In this document: one piece after another, positions 1-5,722 of the stretch
Layout: every line of letters starts with the position of its first letter
Position numbering within the stretch: position 1 is the first letter of the stretch
DNA from: Oceanospirillaceae bacterium
Lineage (GTDB): Bacteria; Pseudomonadota; Gammaproteobacteria; Pseudomonadales; Balneatricaceae
Length of the DNA stretch: 5,722 bases
Assembly: GCA_023954795.1 (NCBI GenBank)
Contig: JAGSHA010000226.1
Span: forward strand, 1 to 5,722
Direction of reading: 5' to 3'
Program-made: the position numbers and the translations under genes
The notes under the pieces: model-generated
Databases searched by the model: none
What the model saw: only the letters and a program-made list of their open reading frames with translations
What the model was told of the DNA's origin: nothing

Positions 1-35
1 GATTGGCAAACCGGGCATGCGAGCAGTGCAGTCAT
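1..35 (-). CDS. rlmA: Probable 23S rRNA (guanine-N1)-methyltransferase, N-terminal fragment (left edge)
   Basis: Only 11 full codons and two bases are in the window. Read from the ATG at 35-33 they give MTALLACPVCQ, and the frame is open to the window edge. A CxxC pair this close to the N-terminus fits the zinc-binding start of RlmA (RrmA), which methylates a guanine in helix 35 of 23S rRNA; the E. coli protein also opens with a CPLC-type motif. The start lies 11 nt after the dapE stop codon on the same strand, so it would be co-transcribed with dapE and perhaps translationally coupled, since no strong Shine-Dalgarno is visible. As I recall, Pseudomonas aeruginosa has rrmA directly beside dapE, which supports the call. 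The identity rests on a very short peptide plus gene order; another small zinc-ribbon protein is possible. Confidence 0.5.
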   Translation of the reverse strand, partial: MTALLACPVCQ

Positions 36-46
36 CGAATCGTTGC

Positions 47-1186
47 TCATTCAGTCAGCAGACGGGCCAGAATGTTTTCGTAAAGATCGGATAGGGTATC
101 CAGATCTTTCACACTCACGCGTTCGTCCACCTGATGGATGGTTGCGTTGATCGGACCCAGTTCAACCACCTGAGCACCGGTCGGTGCGATAAAGCGACCG
201 TCGGATGTGCCACCAGAGGTGGACAGTTCAGTCTCAATACCAGTCACGGCTTTGATCGCCTGTTGGCAGGATTCGACCAGACTGCCCGCTGCGGTCAGGA
301 ACGGGTTGCCGGACAGAATCCAGTCGATATCCCATTCCAGCCCGTGTTTATCCAGAATATCGCGCACGCGTGCTTTCAGCTCGTCCGCGGTGACTTCGGT
401 GGAGAAACGGAAGTTAAACGCAACGTCGATATGTCCCGGCACCACGTTGGTGGCACCTGTGCCCGAGTGGATGTTGGAGATCTGGAAGCTGGTGGGTGGG
501 AAGAAGTCATTGCCTTCATCCCAGACTTCGGTGGATAACTCGGCCAGTGCCGGAGCAACCAGATGGATCGGGTTGCGCACCAGATGTGGATAAGCCACGT
601 GACCTTGCTTGCCACGTACGACCAGAGAACCGGACAGGGAACCACGACGACCGTTCTTGATCACATCGCCCACGTGCTTGGTGCTGGACGGTTCACCCAC
701 GATGCAGTAATCGATCTTTTCGTTCCGGGCTTCCAGATGATCGATCACCCGTGTTGTCCCGTTAATAAACGGGCCTTCCTCGTCGGAGGTGATCAGCAAG
801 GCGATGGAGCCGTTGTGATCCGGGTGGTGATCGATAAAACGTTCCAGTCCGGTCATAAAGGCAGCGATGCCACCTTTCATATCCGCTGCGCCACGGCCGT
901 GCAACATCCCTTCATGGATGGTCGGCTCAAACGGTGGATAGGTCCAGCGATCTTCCGGGCCTGACGGCACGACATCGGTGTGTCCGGCAAAGCAGAACAG
1001 TGGGCCGTCAGTACCACGACGTGCCCAGAAGTTGCTCACCTCTTCAAACTGCAGGCGCTCGATCTTAAAGCCCAGTTTCTCCAGACGGGAGATCATCAGC
1101 TCCTGACATCCGGCGTCTTCCGGTGTGACGGATCGGCGAGAGATCAGGTCCTGTGCAAGTTCAATCGTAGGGGAGAGTTGGGCCAT
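47..1186 (-). CDS. dapE: Succinyl-diaminopimelate desuccinylase DapE
   Basis: This M20-family metallohydrolase cleaves N-succinyl-LL-2,6-diaminopimelate to succinate and LL-DAP, the last succinylated step of the lysine/DAP pathway, in the cytoplasm. The 379-residue length matches the family (E. coli 375). All expected active-site residues are visible: H69 and D71 in GHTDVVP, D102 in GRGAADMKGG, the catalytic base E136 and ligand E137 in SDEEGP, E165 in VGEPS, and H351 near the C-terminus. These are H67, D69, D100, E134, E135, E163 and H349 in E. coli, a constant offset of two. The central dimerisation domain lies at about residues 180-290. The ATG at 1186-1184 is preceded by AGGA with a 9-nt spacer. 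The gene lies downstream of a terminator that closes dapD, so it probably has its own promoter or relies on readthrough. It is followed after 11 nt by the putative rlmA start. It appears intact. Confidence 0.97.
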   Translation of the reverse strand: MAQLSPTIELAQDLISRRSVTPEDAGCQELMISRLEKLGFKIERLQFEEVSNFWARRGTDGPLFCFAGHTDVVPSGPEDRWTYPPFEPTIHEGMLHGRGAADMKGGIAAFMTGLERFIDHHPDHNGSIALLITSDEEGPFINGTTRVIDHLEARNEKIDYCIVGEPSSTKHVGDVIKNGRRGSLSGSLVVRGKQGHVAYPHLVRNPIHLVAPALAELSTEVWDEGNDFFPPTSFQISNIHSGTGATNVVPGHIDVAFNFRFSTEVTADELKARVRDILDKHGLEWDIDWILSGNPFLTAAGSLVESCQQAIKAVTGIETELSTSGGTSDGRFIAPTGAQVVELGPINATIHQVDERVSVKDLDTLSDLYENILARLLTE

Positions 1187-1242
1187 GTGAACGGATCCTG
1201 TAGTGAGATGGCAGCTAAGAAACTGTTAAGAATGTGCTTCAG

Positions 1243-1248
1243 AGTATA
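1243..1248 (-). promoter_or_regulatory. Possible -10 box of a dapE promoter
   Basis: On the minus strand TATACT (5 of 6 to TATAAT) falls in the T-rich tail just after the dapD terminator hairpin and about 57 nt before the dapE ATG. The only matching -35 position, inside the hairpin, reads GCAATA and is poor. A better -35-like TTAACA (1229-1224) has no acceptable -10 at the right distance. The case for a promoter is mainly logical: dapE sits behind a terminator and needs a source of transcript. This is a weak call. Confidence 0.25.
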
Positions 1249-1252
1249 AAGA

Positions 1253-1286
1253 ATAACCCGCCCTGTATTGCTACAGCGCGGGTTAT
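1253..1286 (-). terminator. Intrinsic terminator after dapD
   Basis: An inverted repeat forms a 14-pair stem. The outer arms are ATAACCCGC (1253-1261) and GCGGGTTAT (1278-1286). A single C/C mismatch (1262/1277) follows, then inner arms CTGTA (1263-1267) and TACAG (1272-1276) close a TTGC tetraloop. On the minus strand the stem runs into TCTTTATACT, a moderately U-rich tail; on the plus strand what follows is not U-rich. It therefore serves leftward transcription from dapD, whose stop codon is 23 nt upstream. Some readthrough into dapE is possible because the U tract is interrupted. Confidence 0.75.
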
Positions 1287-1309
1287 CTGTGGTGCGTTAA
1301 GCTGCTGGC

Positions 1310-2341
1310 TTAGTTGTGCTTGTGCAGCTCTTCGTTCAGTTCGATCGCAGACTTGTTGGTCTTCACTTCGATGCGACCGTTCTGGGAGTTACGACGGAAC
1401 AACAGGTCGGTTTTACCTGCCAGTTCGCCCGCTTTAACAACACCCACTTCGTTGTTCTGATCGTCCAGTACAGTGACTTTAGAACCGCCGGTCACGTACA
1501 GACCCGCTTCCAGGGTGCAGCGATCGCCCAGTGGCAGACCCAGACCTGCGTTTGCGCCCAGCAGACAGTTTTCGCCAACAGAGATCACAACGTTATTACC
1601 ACCGGACAGTGTACCCATGGTGGATGCACCACCACCGATGTCGGAACCGTTACCCACAACAACACCCGCAGAGATACGGCCTTCAACCATGCTTACACCC
1701 ATGGTGCCAGCGTTGAAGTTGATGAAACCTTCGTGCATCACAGTGGTGCCTTCGCCGACGTGTGCACCCAGGCGGATACGGGACGCATCGCCTACGCGGA
1801 TACCTTCAGGTACCACGTAGTTGGTCATCTGTGGGAACTTATCAACAGAGTAAACGTGCAGCATACGACCCTGTGCGCGAGCCGCCAGCTGGCGTTTAGA
1901 CAGGTCATCCATGGAAACCGCGCCTTCAGAGGTCCAGGCAACGTTTGGCAGCAGGCCAAACATACCCGCCAGGCTCAGACCGTGTGGCTGTACCAGACGG
2001 TGAGACAGCAGAGCCAGCTTCAGGTAAACCTCAGCGGTGGTTGCCGGTTCAGCGTCGGTTTCCAGAATGGTGACGAACAACGCCTGAGTGGTACCTTCCA
2101 GGATCTCAACGATCTCAGCCTGATCTTCAGCACCGACTGCCAGAAAAGCCGCTTCCAGTGCTTTCAGCTGAGATTCTTCAATTTCGATCGCCGCGTTGCC
2201 GCCGGTGTAACCGACTTTTTCTGCAACAGCTGCAATCATTGCATCGTCAGCGTTCAGCAGCGGAGCGTTGTAGTACACCTCCAGCAGGTCGCCCGCAGAA
2301 GATTTAGTACCTACACCCAGACCGAATGCAAAATTTGCCAT
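1310..2341 (-). CDS. dapD: 2,3,4,5-tetrahydropyridine-2,6-dicarboxylate N-succinyltransferase DapD (long form)
   Basis: DapD transfers succinyl from succinyl-CoA to tetrahydrodipicolinate, giving N-succinyl-2-amino-6-ketopimelate, and commits the pathway to the succinylase branch. At 343 residues it is the long form seen in pseudomonads (about 344) and related to the actinobacterial enzyme, not the roughly 274-residue E. coli type. An N-terminal domain spans about residues 1-170. The left-handed beta-helix follows (about 175-300), rich in hexapeptide-like Gly/Val/Ile turns, including LGAHVGEGTTVMHEGF, SAGVVVGNGSDIGGGAS and CLLGANAGLGLPLGD. The C-terminal tail carries DLLFRRNSQNG. E204 in VMHEGF corresponds by eye to the Glu proposed as catalytic in the Mycobacterium tuberculosis protein. 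The ATG at 2341-2339 has GGAG seven bases upstream. The gene follows yffB after 47-48 nt and ends in a hairpin terminator. Codon choice avoids TTA, CTA and TCA almost throughout, which suggests high expression. The protein is expected to be a cytoplasmic trimer. Confidence 0.98.
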   Translation of the reverse strand: MANFAFGLGVGTKSSAGDLLEVYYNAPLLNADDAMIAAVAEKVGYTGGNAAIEIEESQLKALEAAFLAVGAEDQAEIVEILEGTTQALFVTILETDAEPATTAEVYLKLALLSHRLVQPHGLSLAGMFGLLPNVAWTSEGAVSMDDLSKRQLAARAQGRMLHVYSVDKFPQMTNYVVPEGIRVGDASRIRLGAHVGEGTTVMHEGFINFNAGTMGVSMVEGRISAGVVVGNGSDIGGGASTMGTLSGGNNVVISVGENCLLGANAGLGLPLGDRCTLEAGLYVTGGSKVTVLDDQNNEVGVVKAGELAGKTDLLFRRNSQNGRIEVKTNKSAIELNEELHKHN

Positions 2342-2389
2342 GTTGTGACTCCAATAACCTGTAATTTAAATTTGATACGTTGCGGGTGC

Positions 2390-2737
2390 TTATTGACCCA
2401 GCAGGGATGCGTAATCAGCATCCTTAAAACCGACTGTGCGTACGTCACCGGTATCCAGCAACGGACGCTTGATGATGGCTGGGTTTTCCAGCATGACCTC
2501 AATCGCAGAGGCCTCATCAACGTTGTTCTTTACATCGTCTGGCAGTTTGCGCCAGGTGGTGCCACGCTTGTTCAGCAGCACTTCCCAACCCAGCTCGCTT
2601 ACCCAGCTTTTCAACTGGTCAGCGTCCAGACCGTCTTTTCGATAATCGTGAAACTGATATTCAATGCCTTCAGCTTCCAGCCATTTGCGGGCCTTTTTGA
2701 TGGTGTCGCAGTTCTTAATGCCGTACATCGTAATCAT
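2390..2737 (-). CDS. yffB: ArsC/Spx-family protein YffB
   Basis: A 115-residue thioredoxin-fold protein of the ArsC/Spx family, very close to E. coli YffB (118 residues). Diagnostic stretches are YGIKNCDTIKKARKWL (5-20), FHDYRKDGLD (29-38), the LLNKRGTTWRKL block (54-65) and NPAIIKRPLL (85-94). C10 is the only cysteine, in the position of the ArsC catalytic Cys. The CxxC of Spx is absent and so are other ArsC redox cysteines, so classic arsenate reductase activity is doubtful. Family literature suggests a glutathione-dependent thiol reductase, but the physiological role is unknown. The ATG at 2737-2735 is chosen because E. coli YffB also begins three residues before the YGIKNC motif; an AGGG lies nine bases upstream. 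A second in-frame ATG at 2728-2726 is less likely. It lies 26 nt after the dapC stop and 48 nt before dapD, hence in the same operon. Confidence 0.93.
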   Translation of the reverse strand: MITMYGIKNCDTIKKARKWLEAEGIEYQFHDYRKDGLDADQLKSWVSELGWEVLLNKRGTTWRKLPDDVKNNVDEASAIEVMLENPAIIKRPLLDTGDVRTVGFKDADYASLLGQ

Positions 2738-2763
2738 ATGACTTTACCCTGTACTGACCGTGT

Positions 2764-3960
2764 TTACAGCGATTCAACGTATTTACGGATACGGTGAGCA
2801 CCTTCGATACACTCTTCCAGCGTGGCAACCAGCGCCATACGCACGTAACCGGCACCCGGCAATACACCGTCGGTTTCACGGGACAAGTAACGACCCGGCA
2901 GTACCGTCAGGTTCTGTTGTTCGAACAGACCTTGTGCGAATTTGTCATCAGCGATGGGTGTTTTCGCCCACAGGTAGAAGCTGGCATCCGGTTTCTGTAC
3001 ATCCATCACCGGAGACAGAATCTCGACGACAGCATCGAACTTACGGCGATACTGATCACGGTTTTCCAACACGTGGTCTTCGTCACTCCACGCCGCAATC
3101 GAGGCCAGTTGATGCTGAACCGGCATAGAGCAGCCGTGGTATGTGCGGTATTGCAGGAAAGGACCCAGCAGTGCGGCATCACCGGCGATAAAACCTGAGC
3201 GCAGACCCGGCAGGTTGGAGCGCTTGGACAGGCTATGCATCACCACACAGTTTTTGTAGTCGTGACGGCCCATGTCGGCACAAGCTTCCAGCAACCCTAC
3301 GGGTGGTTGTGCTTCGTCCAGATAAATTTCGGAGTAACACTCGTCCGATGCGACGATGAAGTCGTACTTGTCAGACAGTTTGATCAGCTTCTGCAGTGTT
3401 TCCAGATCAGTTACCGCACCCGTTGGGTTACTTGGTGAACACAGGAACAACAGCTGGCAGCGCTGCCATACGTCTTCAGATACCGCATCAAAATCCGGGA
3501 TGAAGCCGTTTTCTGCCAGACAGTTCAGGTAGAACGGTTTGGCACCGGCCAGATACGCTGCACCTTCGTAGATCTGATAGAACGGATTCGGTGAGATCAC
3601 CAGGGCCTCATCGCTACGGTTCACCGCAGCCTGAGTGAATGCAAAGATCGCCTCACGGGTACCATTCACCGGCAGTACGTTGGCTTCAGGATCAACAGAA
3701 CCGGCCTGCAGTTTGAAGCGGCGCTCACACCAATCAGCAATCGACTTGCGCAACTCCGGCAAACCCTTGGTGGTCGGGTAGTTGGAGAGGCGGGCCATAT
3801 TGTCGTTCAGACACTCTGCCACAAACTCAGGGGCAGGGTGTTTTGGCTCACCGATGGAAAACGCGATGTGTTCCAGATCGGATGGTGGCGTAACCTGCGC
3901 TTTCAGCGCGGTCAGTTTTTCAAACGGGTAAGGCTGCAGGAGGCTGAGATCTTTGTTCAT
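2764..3960 (-). CDS. dapC: Succinyldiaminopimelate aminotransferase DapC
   Basis: A PLP-dependent fold-type I aminotransferase that moves an amino group from glutamate to N-succinyl-2-amino-6-ketopimelate, giving N-succinyl-LL-2,6-DAP. From the ATG at 3960-3958 it is 398 residues, the usual length for the proteobacterial DapC. Visible PLP-site features are N178 in SPSNPTGA, D206 and Y209 in ASDECYSE, K246 in HSLSKRSN (the Schiff-base lysine) and R254 in GLRSGF. R374 in GYVRMALV is the likely substrate-carboxylate arginine. An upstream in-frame ATG at 4050 would add 30 residues. I prefer 3960 because AGGA sits six bases before it, because the protein then starts like known homologues (MNKDLSLLQPYPFEKL), and because the likely transcription start near 4055 would leave the upstream ATG almost leaderless. 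It is the first gene of the dapC-yffB-dapD unit. Confidence 0.94.
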   Translation of the reverse strand: MNKDLSLLQPYPFEKLTALKAQVTPPSDLEHIAFSIGEPKHPAPEFVAECLNDNMARLSNYPTTKGLPELRKSIADWCERRFKLQAGSVDPEANVLPVNGTREAIFAFTQAAVNRSDEALVISPNPFYQIYEGAAYLAGAKPFYLNCLAENGFIPDFDAVSEDVWQRCQLLFLCSPSNPTGAVTDLETLQKLIKLSDKYDFIVASDECYSEIYLDEAQPPVGLLEACADMGRHDYKNCVVMHSLSKRSNLPGLRSGFIAGDAALLGPFLQYRTYHGCSMPVQHQLASIAAWSDEDHVLENRDQYRRKFDAVVEILSPVMDVQKPDASFYLWAKTPIADDKFAQGLFEQQNLTVLPGRYLSRETDGVLPGAGYVRMALVATLEECIEGAHRIRKYVESL

Positions 3961-4061
3961 CGAATGTCCTAATACACCTGAATGATGGGGCGCTGCTTTC
4001 GGCACGTAAATGCCAGAGCGTGCTCCGGAGTGCAGGTTTTCTGCGCACAATAAGGCCGGGA

Positions 4062-4090
4062 ATTATACAGAATTGTGGCGCGGCGATTAA
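4062..4090 (-). promoter_or_regulatory. Probable sigma70 promoter of dapC-yffB-dapD
   Basis: On the minus strand a perfect TATAAT (4067-4062) is preceded, 17 bp away, by TTAATC (4090-4085), a 3-of-6 match to the -35 consensus. The start of transcription would fall near 4055, giving a leader of about 95 nt before the dapC ATG. The leader holds only small weak hairpins. It is too short for a lysine riboswitch, and I see no leader peptide rich in lysine. The -10 is convincing; the -35 is weak. Confidence 0.55.
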
Positions 4091-4152
4091 GTGCAAATCC
4101 GACTAAAAGGGTTGGGATTTTACAACTTACAGTTTGAGACCGTACGGATTGG

Positions 4153-4165
4153 CTGATCAGATCAG
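4153..4165. promoter_or_regulatory. Near-palindrome between dapC and the PilZ gene, possible operator
   Basis: CTGATC and GATCAG flank a single A, a perfect 6+6 inverted repeat. It lies in the divergent intergenic region, about 63 bp upstream of the likely dapC -35 and about 84 bp upstream of the PilZ start codon. Its form would suit a dimeric regulator, but a 6-bp repeat can arise by chance and there is no second copy in the region. Confidence 0.2.
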
Positions 4166-4212
4166 TATTTGCGGCGATTTTGGCGGCCTGAACGGCCACT
4201 CAATCATTGGTT

Positions 4213-4221
4213 TGCTATCCT
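4213..4221 (+). promoter_or_regulatory. Possible extended -10 of the PilZ gene
   Basis: TGCTATCCT has the TGn extension before TATCCT (4 of 6 to TATAAT). It would start transcription near 4228, about 20 nt before the ATG and just upstream of the AAGGAG ribosome site. The -35 position (CGGCCA) does not match consensus, so the call rests on the extended -10 alone. Confidence 0.3.
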
Positions 4222-4248
4222 GAGTGATGAGCAGATAAGGAGTCACAG

Positions 4249-4611
4249 ATGCACTCAGAACTTCGCATGCATCCACGCATGCCGACAAAGCTCCCCGCCG
4301 AAATGATTTTATCGGAGGATGTGTCGGTAGACGTGATAATACTTAATCTCAGTGTGGGCGGGATGTTGGTCGAGGGAAGTGACCAGATGTTCCACGCTGT
4401 TCAGGCACATAAACCCGCGTTTCCGATAGAGGTGGATATTTATTTCGGATTACAGGCGTTACCGGTACGCAGCCACTGTCGATTGATCCATACCGTGCGA
4501 AAACGACAGGACCTGTATCAGATGGGATTTAAAGCACTCAGTATGGATGAGCAGTCCAGCAACTTGATTCGTCAGACACTCGACGACTATTCACTGACGC
4601 GGGCGTTGTAA
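4249..4611 (+). CDS. Stand-alone PilZ domain protein
   Basis: A 120-residue protein consisting of one PilZ domain. Such domains bind cyclic di-GMP and pass the signal to motility, adhesion or other targets. The binding signature is present in both halves: RxxxR as R6-MHP-R10 and (D/N)xSxxG as N33-L-S35-VG-G38. The barrel then runs through about 57-80 (PIEVDIYF and VRSHCRLIH) and closes with the typical QMGFKAL (91-97). A short helix follows (about 99-113). There is no signal peptide, membrane segment or partner domain, so it should be a cytosolic adaptor. The ATG at 4249 has AAGGAG six bases upstream, a strong site. It diverges from dapC and converges with the RND gene, so it is probably a single-gene transcript. 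Its target cannot be told from the neighbours. It is unlikely to be PilZ of the type IV pilus proper, which lacks a good c-di-GMP motif. Confidence 0.88.
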   Translation: MHSELRMHPRMPTKLPAEMILSEDVSVDVIILNLSVGGMLVEGSDQMFHAVQAHKPAFPIEVDIYFGLQALPVRSHCRLIHTVRKRQDLYQMGFKALSMDEQSSNLIRQTLDDYSLTRAL

Positions 4612-4647
4612 GCCGCGCATTCCATTTCACGCATTTGATCATATACC

Positions 4648-4680
4648 GCAAATAGAGAGCGTTAAACGCTCCCTATTTGC
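4648..4680. terminator. Bidirectional hairpin between convergent genes
   Basis: GCAAATAG (4648-4655) and CTATTTGC (4673-4680) are perfect arms. Inside them, after one A/C mismatch (4656/4672), GAGCGTT (4657-4663) and AACGCTC (4665-4671) also pair. The repeat lies between the PilZ stop (36 nt away) and the RND stop (26 nt away). If only the GC-rich inner stem forms, each strand carries a short U-rich run after it (CTATTT), flanked by A-rich sequence on the other side, the usual look of a two-way terminator. A long pure U tract is missing. Confidence 0.6.
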
Positions 4681-4706
4681 CCATCCCTTCAAGCGGTTTT
4701 CTCGCC

Positions 4707-5722
4707 TCAGGCATCCAGATTCAACGACACTTCCGGTTTACGCCCAAGCATGGCCCGGCCGCCTTCGATCACCGTTAACATCGACGGCACGAACAGCAGG
4801 ATCAGTACCGTGCCGTAAGCCAGACCAAATACAATGGACACCGCCATCGGGATCAGGAACTGGGCCTGCAATGAGGTTTCGAACAGGATCGGTGTCAGGC
4901 CGGCAATAGTGGTCAGCGAGGTCAGCAGTACGGCACGCAGGCGCTGACAGGCCGCTTCAATCACCGCTTCACGCACTTCCATACCGGTGCTGCGTAACTT
5001 CTTATAGAAGGTGATCAGGACGATAGAATCGTTAATCACGATACCTGAGAGCCCAAAGAAGCCAAACAGCGACAGAATGGTCAGATCAATACCCAGCAAG
5101 CCGTGGCCAAGAATAGCGCCGGTCAGCCCCAGCGGAATTGCGAGCATGATCGCAATCGGCCAGGTATAGGATGCGAACACCCACGCCAGAATGATAAAAA
5201 TCAGCGTCAGCGCCAGGAACACACCCATCTGCATATCGGCCATGGTACGGCGTTCACGCTTGTTCGCGCCTTCAAAAGTGGCCTGAATACCATAACGGCT
5301 GGTAATCGTATCCAGCTCTTTGGCTTTGAGTGAGGCGATAATCTCGTTGGCGTTAGCCGCCGCTTCATCCAGATCTGCGGTGACATTAAGTGCCAACTGA
5401 CCGTCTACACGCTGCAGGGTATCCAGACCTTGTTTGGCACGGAACTGCACGACATTCGCCAGCAAAGTGGTGCCGCCGTTGGGCAGTATGATTGGTAGCT
5501 GTTCCACTGCACGTAAGCGGTCACGTTCGGCATTGGGTAGCACGACCCGGACTTCGACCTCTTCCTGACCGGTATAGAAGCTTTGTACTTCGATACCATC
5601 AAATGAGGCGCGCAACTGGCGACCCACCGTTTGCAGCGTCAGCCCTGCAGCTTTACCCGCAGGAGTAAGTTCATAGATCAGCTGAGACTTACCAAACGGC
5701 AGATCGTCATCCACGTTAGACA
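4707..5722 (-). CDS. RND-family efflux permease (AcrB-like), C-terminal 337 residues; 5' part beyond the right edge
   Basis: The frame stays open to the window edge; the GTG at 5714-5712 is an internal valine, not a start. The fragment is about the last third of a protein normally near 1030 residues. RND permeases are inner-membrane proton antiporters that work as trimers with a periplasmic adaptor and an outer-membrane channel. Counting the Ser at 5720-5718 as residue 1, residues 1-155 are second-half porter/docking sequence (DDDLPFGKSQ, then YTGQEEVEVRVVLP and ANVVQFRAKQG). Residues 165-312 hold five membrane helices matching TM8-TM12: about 165-184, 188-210, 214-238, 261-281 and 287-312, and a short cytoplasmic tail follows. 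In TM10 the motif reads GLSGIVINDSIVL. The AcrB proton-relay K940 aligns by eye with N230, while R971 and T978 are kept as R260 and T267. Substrate cannot be inferred. The adaptor gene is not in view and would be expected upstream, off the right edge. Confidence 0.93.
   Translation of the reverse strand, partial: SNVDDDLPFGKSQLIYELTPAGKAAGLTLQTVGRQLRASFDGIEVQSFYTGQEEVEVRVVLPNAERDRLRAVEQLPIILPNGGTTLLANVVQFRAKQGLDTLQRVDGQLALNVTADLDEAAANANEIIASLKAKELDTITSRYGIQATFEGANKRERRTMADMQMGVFLALTLIFIILAWVFASYTWPIAIMLAIPLGLTGAILGHGLLGIDLTILSLFGFFGLSGIVINDSIVLITFYKKLRSTGMEVREAVIEAACQRLRAVLLTSLTTIAGLTPILFETSLQAQFLIPMAVSIVFGLAYGTVLILLFVPSMLTVIEGGRAMLGRKPEVSLNLDA

Noticed and set aside
134..964. Several plus-strand frames of about 130 codons opposite dapE
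   Set aside because: They overlap a well-supported dapE with all active-site residues, and none shows a recognisable domain.
2363..2372. AT-rich palindrome AATTTAAATT between yffB and dapD
   Set aside because: It is a low-complexity self-complementary run of ten bases in an otherwise ordinary 48-nt operon spacer, without a clear internal promoter. It is too weak to call a site.
1316..2797. A 493-codon open frame on the plus strand opposite dapD and yffB
   Set aside because: It is in register with both minus-strand genes, so it could only be interrupted where they use TTA, CTA or TCA, codons they avoid. Its composition (many Q, C, H, T, V) is typical of an antisense shadow, it has no recognisable domain, and the two genes below it are certain.
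3961..4050. A 30-residue N-terminal extension of DapC from the ATG at 4050
   Set aside because: The ATG at 3960 has a well-placed AGGA and gives the usual length and N-terminus. The probable promoter at 4062-4090 would start transcription within a few bases of the upstream ATG.
3961..4055. Lysine riboswitch or attenuator in the dapC leader
   Set aside because: The leader is only about 95 nt and has just small weak hairpins, no run of Lys codons and no terminator-like stem with a U tract.
3969..4199. A 76-codon minus-strand frame in the dapC upstream region
   Set aside because: It overlaps the dapC promoter, has no recognisable motif, and looks like chance coding in a regulatory region.
5712..5714. 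GTG as start codon of the RND gene
   Set aside because: The frame continues to the window edge, and the following sequence begins in the middle of the porter domain, so this is an internal valine codon.

Overview
The window reads as ordinary chromosomal DNA from a gammaproteobacterium of moderate GC content. By recall, the proteins look closest to the Pseudomonas/Oceanospirillales side of the class. Three things point there: the long, pseudomonad-type DapD, the insertion of the ArsC-like gene yffB between dap genes, and the apparent order dapE then rlmA. The genus cannot be told from the sequence, and I see no sign of a mobile element, CRISPR array, tRNA or rRNA gene.

Positions 1-3960 (all minus strand) hold most of the succinylase branch of lysine / meso-diaminopimelate (DAP) biosynthesis. 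In transcription order, right to left, the genes are dapC (succinyl-DAP aminotransferase), yffB (ArsC/Spx-fold protein of unknown role), dapD (tetrahydrodipicolinate N-succinyltransferase), a strong hairpin terminator, dapE (succinyl-DAP desuccinylase), and the first codons of a probable rlmA (23S rRNA guanine-N1 methyltransferase), cut by the left edge. DapD adds the succinyl group, DapC transaminates the keto intermediate, and DapE removes the succinyl group. The product LL-DAP feeds peptidoglycan and lysine synthesis. A good sigma70-type -10 lies upstream of dapC, and a hairpin with a U-rich tail separates dapC-yffB-dapD from dapE-rlmA.

Positions 3961-4248 are a divergent intergenic region with the dapC promoter, a short near-palindrome and a weak candidate promoter for the rightward gene. 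That gene (4249-4611, plus strand) encodes a small stand-alone PilZ domain, a likely c-di-GMP receptor.

It converges on the 3' part of an RND-family efflux permease gene (4707 to beyond 5722, minus strand). A near-perfect inverted repeat between the two stop codons looks like a shared, two-way terminator. The permease has no evident functional tie to the dap genes.

No undescribed system is apparent. The points most worth a second look are the conserved but unexplained yffB in the dap operon, the terminator/promoter arrangement in front of dapE, and the replacement of the usual proton-relay lysine in the RND permease.
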